Positions 9,021 to 17,676 are shown, counted from the stretch's first letter. The stretch is 64,000 nucleotides of DNA from DATFVA01 sp963774455 (GCA_963774455.1 CAVZFD010000003.1:620001-684000); one strand, 5' to 3'. Notes: generated from the sequence alone by a model not told the origin. Translations and numbers: made by a program.

Positions 9021-9344
9021 ATGAATTTAAGGCGAGACATATTTCAGGCTTTAGCGGACCCAACAAGGAGGGCTATACTTCTCCTGGTTATTTCACAATC
9101 AATGACTGCCGGTGCTATAGCTGCAAAATTTGACACGGCAAGACCAACTGTTTCAAAACACCTGCGGATACTTACCGAGTGTGAGCTGCTTGAACAGGAA
9201 AAAAACGGCAGGGAAGTTTATTATCAATTAAACCCGAAGAAGATGAAAGAAATAGCTGAATTTATTGAACCATTCCGAAAACTTTGGGATGACCGGTTTA
9301 ACAAATTGGAATCTGTAATGAAAAACTATAAACCAAAAAAATAA
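9021..9344 (+). CDS. ArsR/SmtB-family transcriptional repressor
   Basis: 107 residues from ATG 9021; a GTG at 9012 is an alternative start. It is a single winged helix-turn-helix: FQALADPTRRAILLLV, recognition region TAGAIAAKFDTARPTVSKHL, and a wing ending in GREVYYQLNP. The metal-binding ELCVC motif of true arsenic sensors is missing, so it belongs with the SdpR-like ArsR proteins paired with SRPBCC genes. It leads an operon with the SRPBCC and DoxX genes and has two operator-like palindromes just upstream, so it very likely represses its own operon. Confidence 0.88.
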   Translation: MNLRRDIFQALADPTRRAILLLVISQSMTAGAIAAKFDTARPTVSKHLRILTECELLEQEKNGREVYYQLNPKKMKEIAEFIEPFRKLWDDRFNKLESVMKNYKPKK

Positions 9345-9356
9345 TAAAGGTAAATA

Positions 9357-9824
9357 ATGGAACAAGAAACAAAAATTAATGCTGAAAGCGCCAAACAGGA
9401 ATTACTGATAACAAGAGAATTTGATTTACCAGTGGAATTACTTTTTAAGGCTTATGAAGAACCGGATCTTGTTGAGCAATGGATGGGAACAAAGGTGCTG
9501 CAACTCGAAAGTAGGAAGCATGGCAGCTACCGGTTTGAAACTTCAGATGCCCAGGGAAAAGTGATATTCCGGGCTAATGGAGTAATTCACGAATATATTC
9601 CAAACGAGAAAATTATCCGGACATTTGAAATGGATGATACGCCTTACGGTGTTCAGCTTGAGATTTATGAATATGAAAAACTTACGGATAACAAGAGCAA
9701 ACTCAGTATGCATGTAATATATGAATCGATTGCGCAAAGAGACCAGGTTCTGAAGCTGCCTTTTGCCCAGGGCCTGAATATGGCGCACGATAGAATACAA
9801 AACATCTTAAACAAATTAAAGTAA
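9357..9824 (+). CDS. SRPBCC / AHSA1-domain protein
   Basis: 155 residues beginning 12 bp after the ArsR stop. The sequence shows the AHSA1 plan: ITREFDLPVELLFKAYEEPDLVEQWMG at residues 19-45, a central GSYRFET / GVIHEYIPNEKI section, and a C-terminal helix (QGLNMAHDRIQNILNKL). The fold makes a hydrophobic pocket for a small ligand. ArsR-SRPBCC pairs are widespread and usually thought to answer small hydrophobic compounds; the ligand is unknown. Confidence 0.85.
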   Translation: MEQETKINAESAKQELLITREFDLPVELLFKAYEEPDLVEQWMGTKVLQLESRKHGSYRFETSDAQGKVIFRANGVIHEYIPNEKIIRTFEMDDTPYGVQLEIYEYEKLTDNKSKLSMHVIYESIAQRDQVLKLPFAQGLNMAHDRIQNILNKLK

Positions 9825-9829
9825 CGTTC

Positions 9830-10261
9830 ATGCTACAGAAGAATATGATTGTGAATCCCCGATTGGTAAACCGGAAGCCGGGAAAAATTATCTATTGGAT
9901 ATGCACTCTCTGGCTTGCGCTGGGAATGGTATCAACAGGTTTAGTACAATTATTCAAAGCGAAGGAGGGCCAGGGGGGAGTTGATATGATTAATCATTTA
10001 GGTTATCCTGTCTATTTGTTGACAATACTGGGCGTCTGGAAAATTCTGGGAGCTGCAGCAGTGCTTATTCCAAAGTTTCCTTTACTGAAAGAATGGTCTT
10101 ATGCGGGATTTTTCTTTGTGATGACCGGGGCGATATTTTCGCATTTAATAACGCGTGATCCTGTAAGTGAAATACTGCCTGCATTCCTGCTTTTAATCCT
10201 GACGGTGTTATCATGGTATTTCAGACCACCGAACAGAAAAATTATTTTAGTTAACCAATGA
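9830..10261 (+). CDS. DoxX-like membrane protein
   Basis: 143 residues, four predicted membrane helices (about 24-43, 60-80, 92-108, 113-130) and the DoxX-family feature GVWKILGAAAVLIP. It starts 5 bp after the SRPBCC gene; an internal ATG at 9845 is an alternative start. ArsR-SRPBCC-DoxX is a recurrent operon. Function is not defined beyond an inner-membrane DoxX/DoxD-like role. Confidence 0.8.
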   Translation: MLQKNMIVNPRLVNRKPGKIIYWICTLWLALGMVSTGLVQLFKAKEGQGGVDMINHLGYPVYLLTILGVWKILGAAAVLIPKFPLLKEWSYAGFFFVMTGAIFSHLITRDPVSEILPAFLLLILTVLSWYFRPPNRKIILVNQ

Positions 10262-10542
10262 GTGAAACAATATGAATCCTGAAGTTGATATTTTATTTTT
10301 CTCATCCCAAACAATCAAAAACCAGGGTATTAAGGGTTGATAAATATATACCACAAATTCTCAGTGGAAAGGGATTAAATGATTAATGCGCATTGAAATT
10401 TATTGGATATTAAAAATTCACATGCTTAGTAAAATCTTTTCCCGGATTGCATAAATTCTCCAGCCTTGAGCAATAATATTTATTGAAATTGAGTTTATTT
10501 TGATAAATTTTACAGCTGAATATTTTGCTAATAAAGGAATTT

Positions 10543-12261
10543 ATGTACAAACCTAAATTTTTTGTTTTACTGCCTACTTTTACTAAAGAACAAATATATA
10601 AAGATATAATAGCGGGCATACTAGTTGGAATTGTAGCGCTTCCTCTCTCTATAGCATTCGGAATTGCTTCCGGTGTTACACCGGAGCAAGGATTAATCAC
10701 CGGAGTTATCGGGGGATTTGTAATTTCATTTTTGGGAGGAAGCCGGGTGCAGATAGGAGGACCAACAGGGGCATTTATAATTATAGTCTACGGAATCGTA
10801 CAGAACTACGGAATTAACGGGCTGATGCTTGCAACGATTATGGCGGGTATTATACTGATTATAATGGGATTTGCGAAGTTCGGTTCGATGATAAAATTTA
10901 TTCCATATCCTGTTATTGTAGGATTCACCAGTGGAATTGCAGTGGTGATTTTTTCGAGCCAGATAAATGATTTTTTAGGATTGAACATTTCTAATGTGCC
11001 GGCGGACTTTTTTGAGAAATGGATTGTATACTTAAAACATTTTTCAAATATAAATTATGAAGCACTGCTGGTTGGTCTCTTCTCTTTGCTTGTAATAATT
11101 TTATGGCCAAAGATATCGAAGAAAATCCCCGGATCAGTTATAGCTATTTTAGCTGCGACAATAATTGTCCATTTATTTCACCTTAATGTAGAAACAATCG
11201 AAACCAGGTTTGGTGAACTAAAATCATCAATTCCAGCACCTTCAATTCCTTCATTTAATTTAGCAGTTATCAGGGAACTTATACTGCCAGCGACAACCAT
11301 TGCAATCCTCGGTTCAATTGAATCATTGTTATCTGCGGTTGTTGCAGACGGTATGATAGGCGGTAAACATAAATCGAATATGGAACTTGTCGCTAACGGT
11401 GTGGCGAATATTATATCCCCACTGTTCGGAGGAATACCTGTAACCGGAGCTATTGCAAGAACAGCAACCAATATTAAGAACGGCGGGAGAACACCGGTAG
11501 CTGGAATTGTCCACGCAATAACATTACTGCTGATAATGATATTCCTGGGACAATGGGCGAGGCTGATACCCATGCCTACTCTTGCTGCTATACTTGTTGT
11601 GGTAGCCTTCAATATGAGCGAGTACCACATATTTATAAGATTGTTCAAAAGTCCCAGAAGCGATATTGTAGTTTTATTAACAACCTTCAGTCTTACTGTG
11701 ATTTTTGATTTGACCGTGGCTATTGAGATAGGTATGATCCTGGCAGTAATATTATTTATGAGGAGAATGGCTGCAGTTTCAAATGTTAGCATAATAACAC
11801 GGGAACTTAAGGATGAGGAAGAAGTAACCGATGTGAACGCGATTCAGAATAAAACCGTACCTGAAGGGGTTGAAGTTTATGAAATTAACGGACCATTCTT
11901 TTTTGGGGCTGCAACTAAATTTAAGGAGGTAATGCAGAGCGTTGAGAACAGACCAGAAGTGATGATATTACGAATGAGGAATGTACAGGCTATTGATGCG
12001 ACCGGACTGAATTTACTAAGCGAAATTATAAGGGAGAATAAAAAGGACGGGATACACCTGATATTATCAGGTGTGCATGCACAGCCATTGTTTGCTCTTA
12101 CACAATATAACATAATAGATGAAGTTGGTGAGGAGAACATATTCGGGAATATTGATGACTCACTCGACAGAGCACGTCAATTACTAGGATTAGCCGCTCT
12201 GGGCAGGCCAAAGGATTTTAAGCCTGAAGTGAAACGGGAGATGAACGATGCAAAAAAATAA
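10543..12261 (+). CDS. SulP-family inorganic anion transporter with STAS domain
   Basis: About 573 residues from ATG 10543, chosen over an upstream TTG at 10525 because AAGGAA sits 7 nt before it. The N-terminal two thirds contains the SulP membrane domain (DIIAGILVGIVALPLSIAFGIASG, then GGSRVQIGGPTGAF, and IARTATNIKNGGRTPVAGI). A cytoplasmic STAS domain follows at about 440-550 (GVEVYEINGPFFFGAA, RNVQAIDATGLNLL). SulP proteins carry sulfate, bicarbonate or other anions; nothing nearby decides which. It appears monocistronic. Confidence 0.92.
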   Translation: MYKPKFFVLLPTFTKEQIYKDIIAGILVGIVALPLSIAFGIASGVTPEQGLITGVIGGFVISFLGGSRVQIGGPTGAFIIIVYGIVQNYGINGLMLATIMAGIILIIMGFAKFGSMIKFIPYPVIVGFTSGIAVVIFSSQINDFLGLNISNVPADFFEKWIVYLKHFSNINYEALLVGLFSLLVIILWPKISKKIPGSVIAILAATIIVHLFHLNVETIETRFGELKSSIPAPSIPSFNLAVIRELILPATTIAILGSIESLLSAVVADGMIGGKHKSNMELVANGVANIISPLFGGIPVTGAIARTATNIKNGGRTPVAGIVHAITLLLIMIFLGQWARLIPMPTLAAILVVVAFNMSEYHIFIRLFKSPRSDIVVLLTTFSLTVIFDLTVAIEIGMILAVILFMRRMAAVSNVSIITRELKDEEEVTDVNAIQNKTVPEGVEVYEINGPFFFGAATKFKEVMQSVENRPEVMILRMRNVQAIDATGLNLLSEIIRENKKDGIHLILSGVHAQPLFALTQYNIIDEVGEENIFGNIDDSLDRARQLLGLAALGRPKDFKPEVKREMNDAKK

Positions 12262-12340
12262 TTTATATAGCTTTAAAAAATTTCTGTCTAAATAAAAAAT
12301 CCCGATTCCGCCCGGAAGGATAGGGGACAACTATCTCTTT

Positions 12341-12382
12341 GCTGATGATATGTAACTTTTTGCTGATGATATGTAACTTTTT
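12341..12382 (+). repeat. Perfect 21-bp tandem duplication upstream of the sigma fragment
   Basis: The 21-mer GCTGATGATATGTAACTTTTT occurs twice back to back, at 12341-12361 and 12362-12382. Each copy has a TGTAAC hexamer, similar to the -35 element of some ECF sigma promoters, so the duplication may once have tuned the promoter of the gene that follows. Confidence 0.6.
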
Positions 12383-12419
12383 CCAGACAAATCCATATTA
12401 TATCTAAAGCAGTCTGATT

Positions 12420-12644
12420 ATGACCGACTTCCACTGGTTATATACCCGTTACGCTGATGACATTTATCGTTTCGCTCTGTTTTTATGCCGTGACGCAGCA
12501 GAGGCAGAGGATATAACAGCCGAGACATTTGCGCGCGCGCTTACGGGGAAATCGCCATTGATAACTGACACGGTCAAAGGTTATCTGCTTACTATCGCCC
12601 GTAATCTTAAAATTATTTTAGAAAAAGCATCTTTTTTGAACTGA
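12420..12644 (+). pseudogene. Truncated ECF sigma-70 factor (region 2 only)
   Basis: The frame encodes only the N-terminal part of an RNA polymerase sigma factor: FHWLYTRYADDIYRFALFLCRD, the region 2.2 EDITAETFARAL motif, then VKGYLLTIARNL. Normal members continue with a region 4 helix-turn-helix for about 100 more residues. Here the sequence diverges right after IARNL (near 12609), exactly where the convergent propeller gene ends (stop at 12613-12615), and the frame stops at 12644. No region 4 remnant was found nearby. It looks like a gene cut by an insertion or rearrangement at the edge of the propeller/TrmB block. Confidence 0.72.
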
Positions 12645-14820
12645 CATAGCTGTTAACCTGGAGACGGTATATATATACGCCGCTCGTCAGCTTAGAGGCA
12701 TCGAAGTTCACCGAGTATTTTCCTTGCACCTTCTGTTCATTAACAAGCGTTGCTACCTCAGTACCGAGGACGTCATAAATTTTAAGCGTAACAAATCCCG
12801 TCTGAGGAAGCTGATAATATATAGTCGTTACCGGGTTAAAAGGGTTCGGATAATTCTGATACAATGAGTATTCTGATGGCATATTTTCAACGCCTTCAAC
12901 AGAAGTAGTTGATTCAGAGCTGCGATAGACTCCTGCTCCGCCGGTTGCTGCATAGGCAAAACCATCGGAATCAAAAAGAAATGCATGGGTAATCTTATTT
13001 ATTACTCCGTCATTCAATTCCATCCAGGAACTTCCGTTATCGGATGAGGAATAAATCCCTGCTCCGTTTGTTCCTGCATATAATTGTCCTGCGCTATTTA
13101 TTCCGAGCCCTACTACATCATATTCAGGAAGAAGTCCTCTGCCTGATTCAGTCCAACTGTCACCATTATCACCCGATGTAAAAACGCCTGCATTTCCTTC
13201 CCACCAGTAACCTGTACCGGCAAAGATCTCACCGTTAGGATTTATCGCCAGGCTCTGAACGTTCGTATTGGTCAAACCGTTATTTACTTCAGTCCAGTTT
13301 TCACCGTTATCAGTCGATCTGAAAATTCCGCGCTCATAATCACTTCCGGCAAATATATGATCATCGGCATTTATTGCCAGGGCAATAACATAATTATGGG
13401 TTAGTCCGTTGTTCTTTATTTCCCATGTATCCCCGTTATCGGTTGAGCGGAAGAGTCCTCCCAATCCATAATAAGTGCCGGCAAAAATATCGTCATTAGA
13501 ATTTATTGCAAGGGTTCTGACATCGATGTCGGTAGTAAGACCATTGCTTACTTCCGTCCAATTATCCCCGTTATCGGTGGAACGGAAGATCACTCCGCCG
13601 GTTCCATTAATAAGATCAGTTGATGCAAAAACATCACCGTTTGAATTTACAGCCAGTGATCTGATGAAGAAGGCGGTAAGCCCGTTATTCACCTTCACCC
13701 AGCTTTCTCCGTGATCAGGGGACCGGTAGACACCGGCGCCGTAGGTGCCTGCGAAAATTGTTCCTTCCCGGTTCATTGCAAGGGTGAGGGTATTCGCGGC
13801 AGAAAATCCATTTATTTTTTCTGACCAGCTTTCACCCTCATCGGAAGAAATAAAAATACCCCCGTTCAGGTACAATCCGGCGAGATAGTAGCCGTCGGTA
13901 TGTTCCTTAAAAGCTATTGTGTAGTCATTTCCGAGGCCGTTATTAATAGGAAACCACAGGTCGCCGTTGTTGGTTGATTTAAAGAGTCCTTTTCCATATG
14001 TGCAGGCAAAAACGCTGCCGTTATGATCAACTCCCAGGGCCTCGACAGTAGTACTGCCCAGATCCTCAAGTCCGTTAACTACCTGAACCCAGCTTTCACC
14101 GTTATCTGTTGAGCGAAAAACACCCCACTCAGTTACAGGATCCATCCCGGCAAAAATCTCGCCGCCAGAATTAATTGTGAATGATCTCACCAGGGGACTA
14201 TTCATTCCGCTATTTTTCTGTTCCCACGTTTCACCATTATCGGTTGATCGGAATATCCCGCTTTCCTGTGTAAGCCAGTCGGCCGCGCCCGCAAAGATAT
14301 CATTTGCAGAATTGATTGCGAGAGCCTGCACAAAAGTTTTCCCGTTCAATCCGTTATTTATCTGTACCCAGTTATCCCCGTTATCTGTAGATCGAAAAAT
14401 TCCGCCGTCGAAAGTACCCGCGAAAATATCATCCAGCTGATTTATGGCAATTGCCCTTATAGCCGTAGATAACAATCCGTTGTTGCATTCAGTCCAGCTC
14501 TCTCCCTCATCATCAGACCGGTATATGCCTTCACCGTATGTTCCTGCAAATATCCAATCCTGAGAATTGGCGGCAAGCGCCCAGATATCATTTCCATTCA
14601 ACCCGTTGTTTGATGGCACCCATGTTTCCCCGGCGTCGGTTGACTTAAACACCCCGGCACCCTGTGATCCCGCAAAAACATTTCCGTTTGATATAACAGC
14701 AAAGTTTCTTGCATCACCCCCGAAAGGACCGTTCGTTTTTTCCCAGTAAGTCTGAGCGAAACTATTGCTGCACAGGACGAATGCAGCAGCGGCTACGAAA
14801 AGGTAAATGAAATTTTTCAT
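12613..14820 (-). CDS. Secreted Asp-box (BNR) beta-propeller protein with T9SS sorting domain
   Basis: 735 residues. A signal peptide ends near residue 22 (SNSFAQ). About 13 repeats of 42-50 residues follow, each with the Asp-box SxDxGxxW (for example FRSTDNGDNW and FKSTDAGETW) followed by NNGL, plus a degenerate last one; each corresponds to a propeller blade or hairpin as in sialidase/Ycf48-like folds. The C-terminal 80 residues form a T9SS type A sorting domain (QNYPNPFNPVTTIYYQLP, then KIYDVLG and SGVYIYRL). The protein is therefore exported and probably anchored at the cell surface. No sialidase catalytic residues can be claimed, so it is more likely a binding protein. It lies 22 bp downstream of the TrmB gene, in the same direction. 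Confidence 0.88.
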   Translation of the reverse strand: MKNFIYLFVAAAAFVLCSNSFAQTYWEKTNGPFGGDARNFAVISNGNVFAGSQGAGVFKSTDAGETWVPSNNGLNGNDIWALAANSQDWIFAGTYGEGIYRSDDEGESWTECNNGLLSTAIRAIAINQLDDIFAGTFDGGIFRSTDNGDNWVQINNGLNGKTFVQALAINSANDIFAGAADWLTQESGIFRSTDNGETWEQKNSGMNSPLVRSFTINSGGEIFAGMDPVTEWGVFRSTDNGESWVQVVNGLEDLGSTTVEALGVDHNGSVFACTYGKGLFKSTNNGDLWFPINNGLGNDYTIAFKEHTDGYYLAGLYLNGGIFISSDEGESWSEKINGFSAANTLTLAMNREGTIFAGTYGAGVYRSPDHGESWVKVNNGLTAFFIRSLAVNSNGDVFASTDLINGTGGVIFRSTDNGDNWTEVSNGLTTDIDVRTLAINSNDDIFAGTYYGLGGLFRSTDNGDTWEIKNNGLTHNYVIALAINADDHIFAGSDYERGIFRSTDNGENWTEVNNGLTNTNVQSLAINPNGEIFAGTGYWWEGNAGVFTSGDNGDSWTESGRGLLPEYDVVGLGINSAGQLYAGTNGAGIYSSSDNGSSWMELNDGVINKITHAFLFDSDGFAYAATGGAGVYRSSESTTSVEGVENMPSEYSLYQNYPNPFNPVTTIYYQLPQTGFVTLKIYDVLGTEVATLVNEQKVQGKYSVNFDASKLTSGVYIYRLQVNSYVSSKKMLFLK

Positions 14821-14842
14821 GATATATTTCCTTAATTAGTTT

Positions 14843-15670
14843 TTAATTCATTGACCGATTTATTTTTTCCGAGGCGAGGTACTGTTCAAGTGTCATCGAA
14901 CCCGACCAGTAGAATTCGAACAGGTTCGAGAGGGCAGTTGTAAGATCAGAATGTTCAACAACCATAGACGAGACGTTAAATTTACCTGTTCCCTGGTTTC
15001 TTAAAGAGATCATCACCTTATTTTTATCGGATACCAGCATCTTCACCGGAAGCTGGTCAGCTATTCGGATCTGTTCACCTATGCTTTCAAAGTAGCTGAT
15101 CCATTCAGGAAAATGTTCAGTGCTATTGTCTGATTCATATATCGTTCTGACTTCCACTCCTTTATCGATAATCTTTTTAAATGGAGCGCCGGCTTTTTTT
15201 AAATCATCTATATCGGGATTCATTGCATACGGTCGCTTGGTAAATGCCATGATCACTTCCCTGGCACCTTCAACCAATTCCTGAAATTTTTTTATCTGGC
15301 TTTGTTTGCTTGTCAGGACCTCTACAAAATCCAGCGGGGTGGTATTATCCCGTTTCGTCTTAAATTTATCCTGCAGCGTGGAGGCAATTTCCAGCATACG
15401 CTGCCTCTGATTTTCCTGGTGCTCAATCAGATTCTGAATAGCAGTCTCCGGCTCAACCGCCCTGAATTTCTTAACAACGCCAGGTACCATAACGCAGAAA
15501 CCTTTATCGATCAGCTGGTTAAGGATATCGTATACCCTTCCGCGCGGTACACTGCCCAGTTTTGTTATATCTGATGCCGGAAGGAGATCCTGATGAAGCA
15601 ATGCACTGTAAACTTTTGCTTCATATTCACTCAATCCCAAATCTGTAAGGTCGTCAATTATTTTATTCAT
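14843..15670 (-). CDS. TrmB-family transcriptional regulator
   Basis: 275 residues. The N-terminal winged helix has the TrmB signature: LTDLGLSEYEAKVYSALL, then SDITKLGSVPRGRVYDILNQLIDKGF. A coiled-coil stretch (about 88-115) and a C-terminal effector domain follow, the latter including VEVRTIYESDNSTEHF and KMLVSDKNKVMISL. TrmB regulators are mostly known from archaea and control sugar genes, but occur in bacteria. It forms a two-gene operon with the secreted propeller protein, and TTGCAA repeats lie just upstream, suggesting autoregulation. Confidence 0.85.
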   Translation of the reverse strand: MNKIIDDLTDLGLSEYEAKVYSALLHQDLLPASDITKLGSVPRGRVYDILNQLIDKGFCVMVPGVVKKFRAVEPETAIQNLIEHQENQRQRMLEIASTLQDKFKTKRDNTTPLDFVEVLTSKQSQIKKFQELVEGAREVIMAFTKRPYAMNPDIDDLKKAGAPFKKIIDKGVEVRTIYESDNSTEHFPEWISYFESIGEQIRIADQLPVKMLVSDKNKVMISLRNQGTGKFNVSSMVVEHSDLTTALSNLFEFYWSGSMTLEQYLASEKINRSMN

Positions 15671-15700
15671 TTATTTCCTGACTGGGAGATTACTTTATTA

Positions 15701-15764
15701 TTGCAACTAATAATTGCAAAACAATATATAGATATTAGGTCATATTATGCAAATAAAATTGCAA
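15701..15764 (-). promoter_or_regulatory. Paired TTGCAA repeats, likely TrmB operators
   Basis: Between the TrmB start and the divergent DUF4256 gene lie two paired sites: TTGCAA twice at 15701-15706 and 15714-15719, and ATGCAA with TTGCAA at 15747-15752 and 15759-15764. The 10-mer ATTGCAACTA recurs exactly in both (15700 and 15758). TTGCAA is self-complementary, so each pair is both a direct and an inverted repeat. The region also holds the promoter for the minus-strand operon. Confidence 0.5.
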
Positions 15765-15954
15765 CTATAAATTTCAATAGATTATCAGTTTCGTAAAATC
15801 GTGTTAACTGTCACATCGTAACCGGAGGCAGAAATTCCTTTTCGATGAAGATTGAGGCTTGCATCTACGTATCCCAGTCCCGATATTAATGCGGATAGGT
15901 GACAGAATATTCTATGTATGAAATTAATTTACTAAAAAGAAGAAGTATATAAAT

Positions 15955-16551
15955 ATGAGTAAAGAAGAAAGCATTAAAATGGAGCTGCCGGCTAAGCAAT
16001 TTGAAGAATTGCTTAAAAAGTTGAAACAACGTTTTGAGAAAAATATGAATCGCCACCAGGGGGTTGAATGGTCAAAAGTTCAGGCAAAGCTGGAAGCCTG
16101 TCTGCAAGGTAAGAAAGGCAGTAGAGAAGGGCTGTGGTCGCTGAACGAAATGGAAGCCACCGGCGGCGAACCTGATGTTATAGGGTATGATAAAAAGACA
16201 GACGAATATATCTTTTATGATTGTTCTGAGGAAAGTCCTAAAGGCCGCAGGAGCCTTTGCTACGACCGTAAAGCGCTCGAATCAAGGAAAGAGAATAAGC
16301 CAAAAGACAGTGCAATGGATTTAGCATCCACCATAGGCATCAAAATTTTAACTGAAGAAGAGTACCGTGGACTTCAGGCACTGGGAAGTTTCGATTTGAA
16401 AACTTCCAGTTGGGTGGATACTCCCGCAGATATCAGAAAACTCGGCGGAGCCATATTCTGCGACCGCCGTTATGAGACCGTTTTTACTTATCATAACGGA
16501 GCGGAATCATACTATGCTGCGAGAGGATTCCGTGGTTCTCTCAGGATCTGA
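15955..16551 (+). CDS. DUF4256 family protein
   Basis: 198 residues, cytoplasmic, no signal peptide. I recognise the DUF4256 pattern: LWSLNEMEATGGEPDVIGYDKK, YIFYDCSEESPKGRRSLCYDRKALE, MGIKILTEEEYR-like region, and the C-terminal GAIFCDRRYETVFTYHNGAESYYAARGFRG. The family has no established function. It is a stand-alone gene; the ribosome site is weak (AGAAGAAG). Confidence 0.8.
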   Translation: MSKEESIKMELPAKQFEELLKKLKQRFEKNMNRHQGVEWSKVQAKLEACLQGKKGSREGLWSLNEMEATGGEPDVIGYDKKTDEYIFYDCSEESPKGRRSLCYDRKALESRKENKPKDSAMDLASTIGIKILTEEEYRGLQALGSFDLKTSSWVDTPADIRKLGGAIFCDRRYETVFTYHNGAESYYAARGFRGSLRI

Positions 16552-16607
16552 ACTTTTATTTTGCTCTTTTTTTATTAATCTTGCACCGGACATATGACTT
16601 ATTCTGA

Positions 16608-16767
16608 GGTATGACATTTTGTCATACTGTATATTTTTTCAACAGGCGAATATTGCGTTTTTTCGCACTTTTCTGATTGTCTCATTTTGAGTCCACTAGG
16701 CACATGCAAGGCACATAAATACTAAATAACTACTACATAAATATGCAGTCTGCCATTTTGTCATACC
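16608..16767 (+). mobile_element. MITE-like element, copy A
   Basis: A non-coding element of about 160 bp. Its left end is TATGACATTTTGTCATA followed by CTGTATATTTTT; its right end, read on the minus strand, is GTATGACAAAATGGCAGAC followed by TGCATATTT, so the termini are imperfect inverted repeats of about 30 bp. A second copy lies at 34645-34802 in inverted orientation, with about 89% identity by hand alignment. No transposase is present. It looks like a miniature inverted-repeat transposable element or a comparable dispersed intergenic repeat. Confidence 0.65.
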
Positions 16768-16835
16768 TGTAAATATTTTCTACACTTATTTCGGTATAAA
16801 TACTTAAGTAATAATGATTCTAAGATGTTGAATCT

Positions 16836-17180
16836 CAGACGAAACCTTGAGTCCCTGAACCTTAGGTTCCCCGAAATCCCCCCAAACCCTGAGCCCCGAA
16901 ACCTTGAACGATTCCCGGAACCTGATTACCTGAATCGTAGGTTCTCCAAAATCCGCCAAGAACCCTGATCCCCGAATTTTGAGCGATTTCTGGAACCTGT
17001 TTCCCTGAAACTTAGGTTCCCAGAAATCCCCCCAAAACCCTGATCCCCGAATTTTGAGCGATTTCCGGAACCTGTTTCCCTGAAACTTAGGTTCCCAGAA
17101 ATCCCCCCAAAACCTTGATCCCCGAATTTTGAGCGATTTCCGGAACCTGTTTCTCTGAAACCTTGATCTCTGAAATTACC
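16836..17180 (+). repeat. 75-bp tandem repeats carrying a hairpin
   Basis: About 4.5 copies of a 75-bp unit; the anchor GAGCGATTT or its variant falls at 16906, 16981, 17056 and 17131. Complete units contain a hairpin with arms GGAACCTGTTTC and GAAACTTAGGTTCC around a CCT loop (16992-17020 and 17067-17095). In the first unit (16917-16945) a T-A pair in the stem has changed to A-T on both arms, keeping the pairing. Each unit also has a C-run (CCCCCC). Stop codons occur, and no protein is encoded. Confidence 0.8.
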
Positions 17181-17375
17181 CGCTGACCGGATCGCTCCTC
17201 AGCATCATATTATACTTTTTCTCACTAAAAAAGTCCGCAGTTAAAGAAGTTTTAATTTGGTACAAAAAATCCGCTTTATCCGGAATCATAAGTAAATAAG
17301 AATTTTTTTCTTATTATATAAATGTAATTCTTCAGTTTTTCCTGTGAGGAGTGTAATGTCCTGGTAGTTGGACTA

Positions 17376-17420
17376 TTGACATTACTTTATTTATTAGTTA
17401 TAATGTAAACGTTTACATTA
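17376..17420 (+). promoter_or_regulatory. Sigma-70 promoter overlapped by a perfect LacI-type operator
   Basis: TTGACA (17376-17381), a 17-bp spacer and TATAAT (17399-17404) form a consensus promoter. A perfect 20-bp palindrome TAATGTAAACGTTTACATTA (17401-17420) starts inside the -10 box and covers the expected start site. Its central AACGTT and GTAAACGTTTAC core are typical of LacI/GalR operators. A weaker related inverted repeat (GTAATGTC at 17353, GACATTAC at 17378) overlaps the -35. The promoter should be repressed by the LacI protein encoded 257 bp downstream, and would drive that gene and the GH94 gene after it. Confidence 0.8.
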
Positions 17421-17676
17421 TGCTTTCTTGTTAATTCTTTATCTTTTTCAATTTACTAGTTTTACGGAAAATACTTTTTCATTAATTAATGTTCAGGAGG
17501 ATCCATAAAATTTCTTTACTCTACTTTCTAAAATGAAGATCGTTCTGCAGGATAAGCTGATTTATATCCTCTTATTGTTTCCGTTCAGATACTTTTAAGA
17601 TTTCTTTCATCTTTTAGACCTGCAGGCAAACCTGAACATCTTAAAGGCTCGTTTACAAAAACTATTACTTCAAACT

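Noticed and set aside
11178..11792. 204-codon minus-strand ORF
   Set aside because: Antisense shadow of the SulP transporter, low complexity and without motifs.
12420..12644. Functional short sigma factor or anti-sigma
   Set aside because: It lacks region 4 and its tail is derived from the 3' end of the convergent gene, so it is best read as truncated.
16836..17180. Possible CRISPR array
   Set aside because: Units are continuous 75-bp repeats with no unique spacers and no cas genes nearby.
17489..17536. 15-codon upstream ORF (MFRRIHKISLL...) in the LacI leader
   Set aside because: The AGGAGG lies inside the ORF instead of before it, and there is no hairpin pair at its stop; too weak to call a leader peptide.
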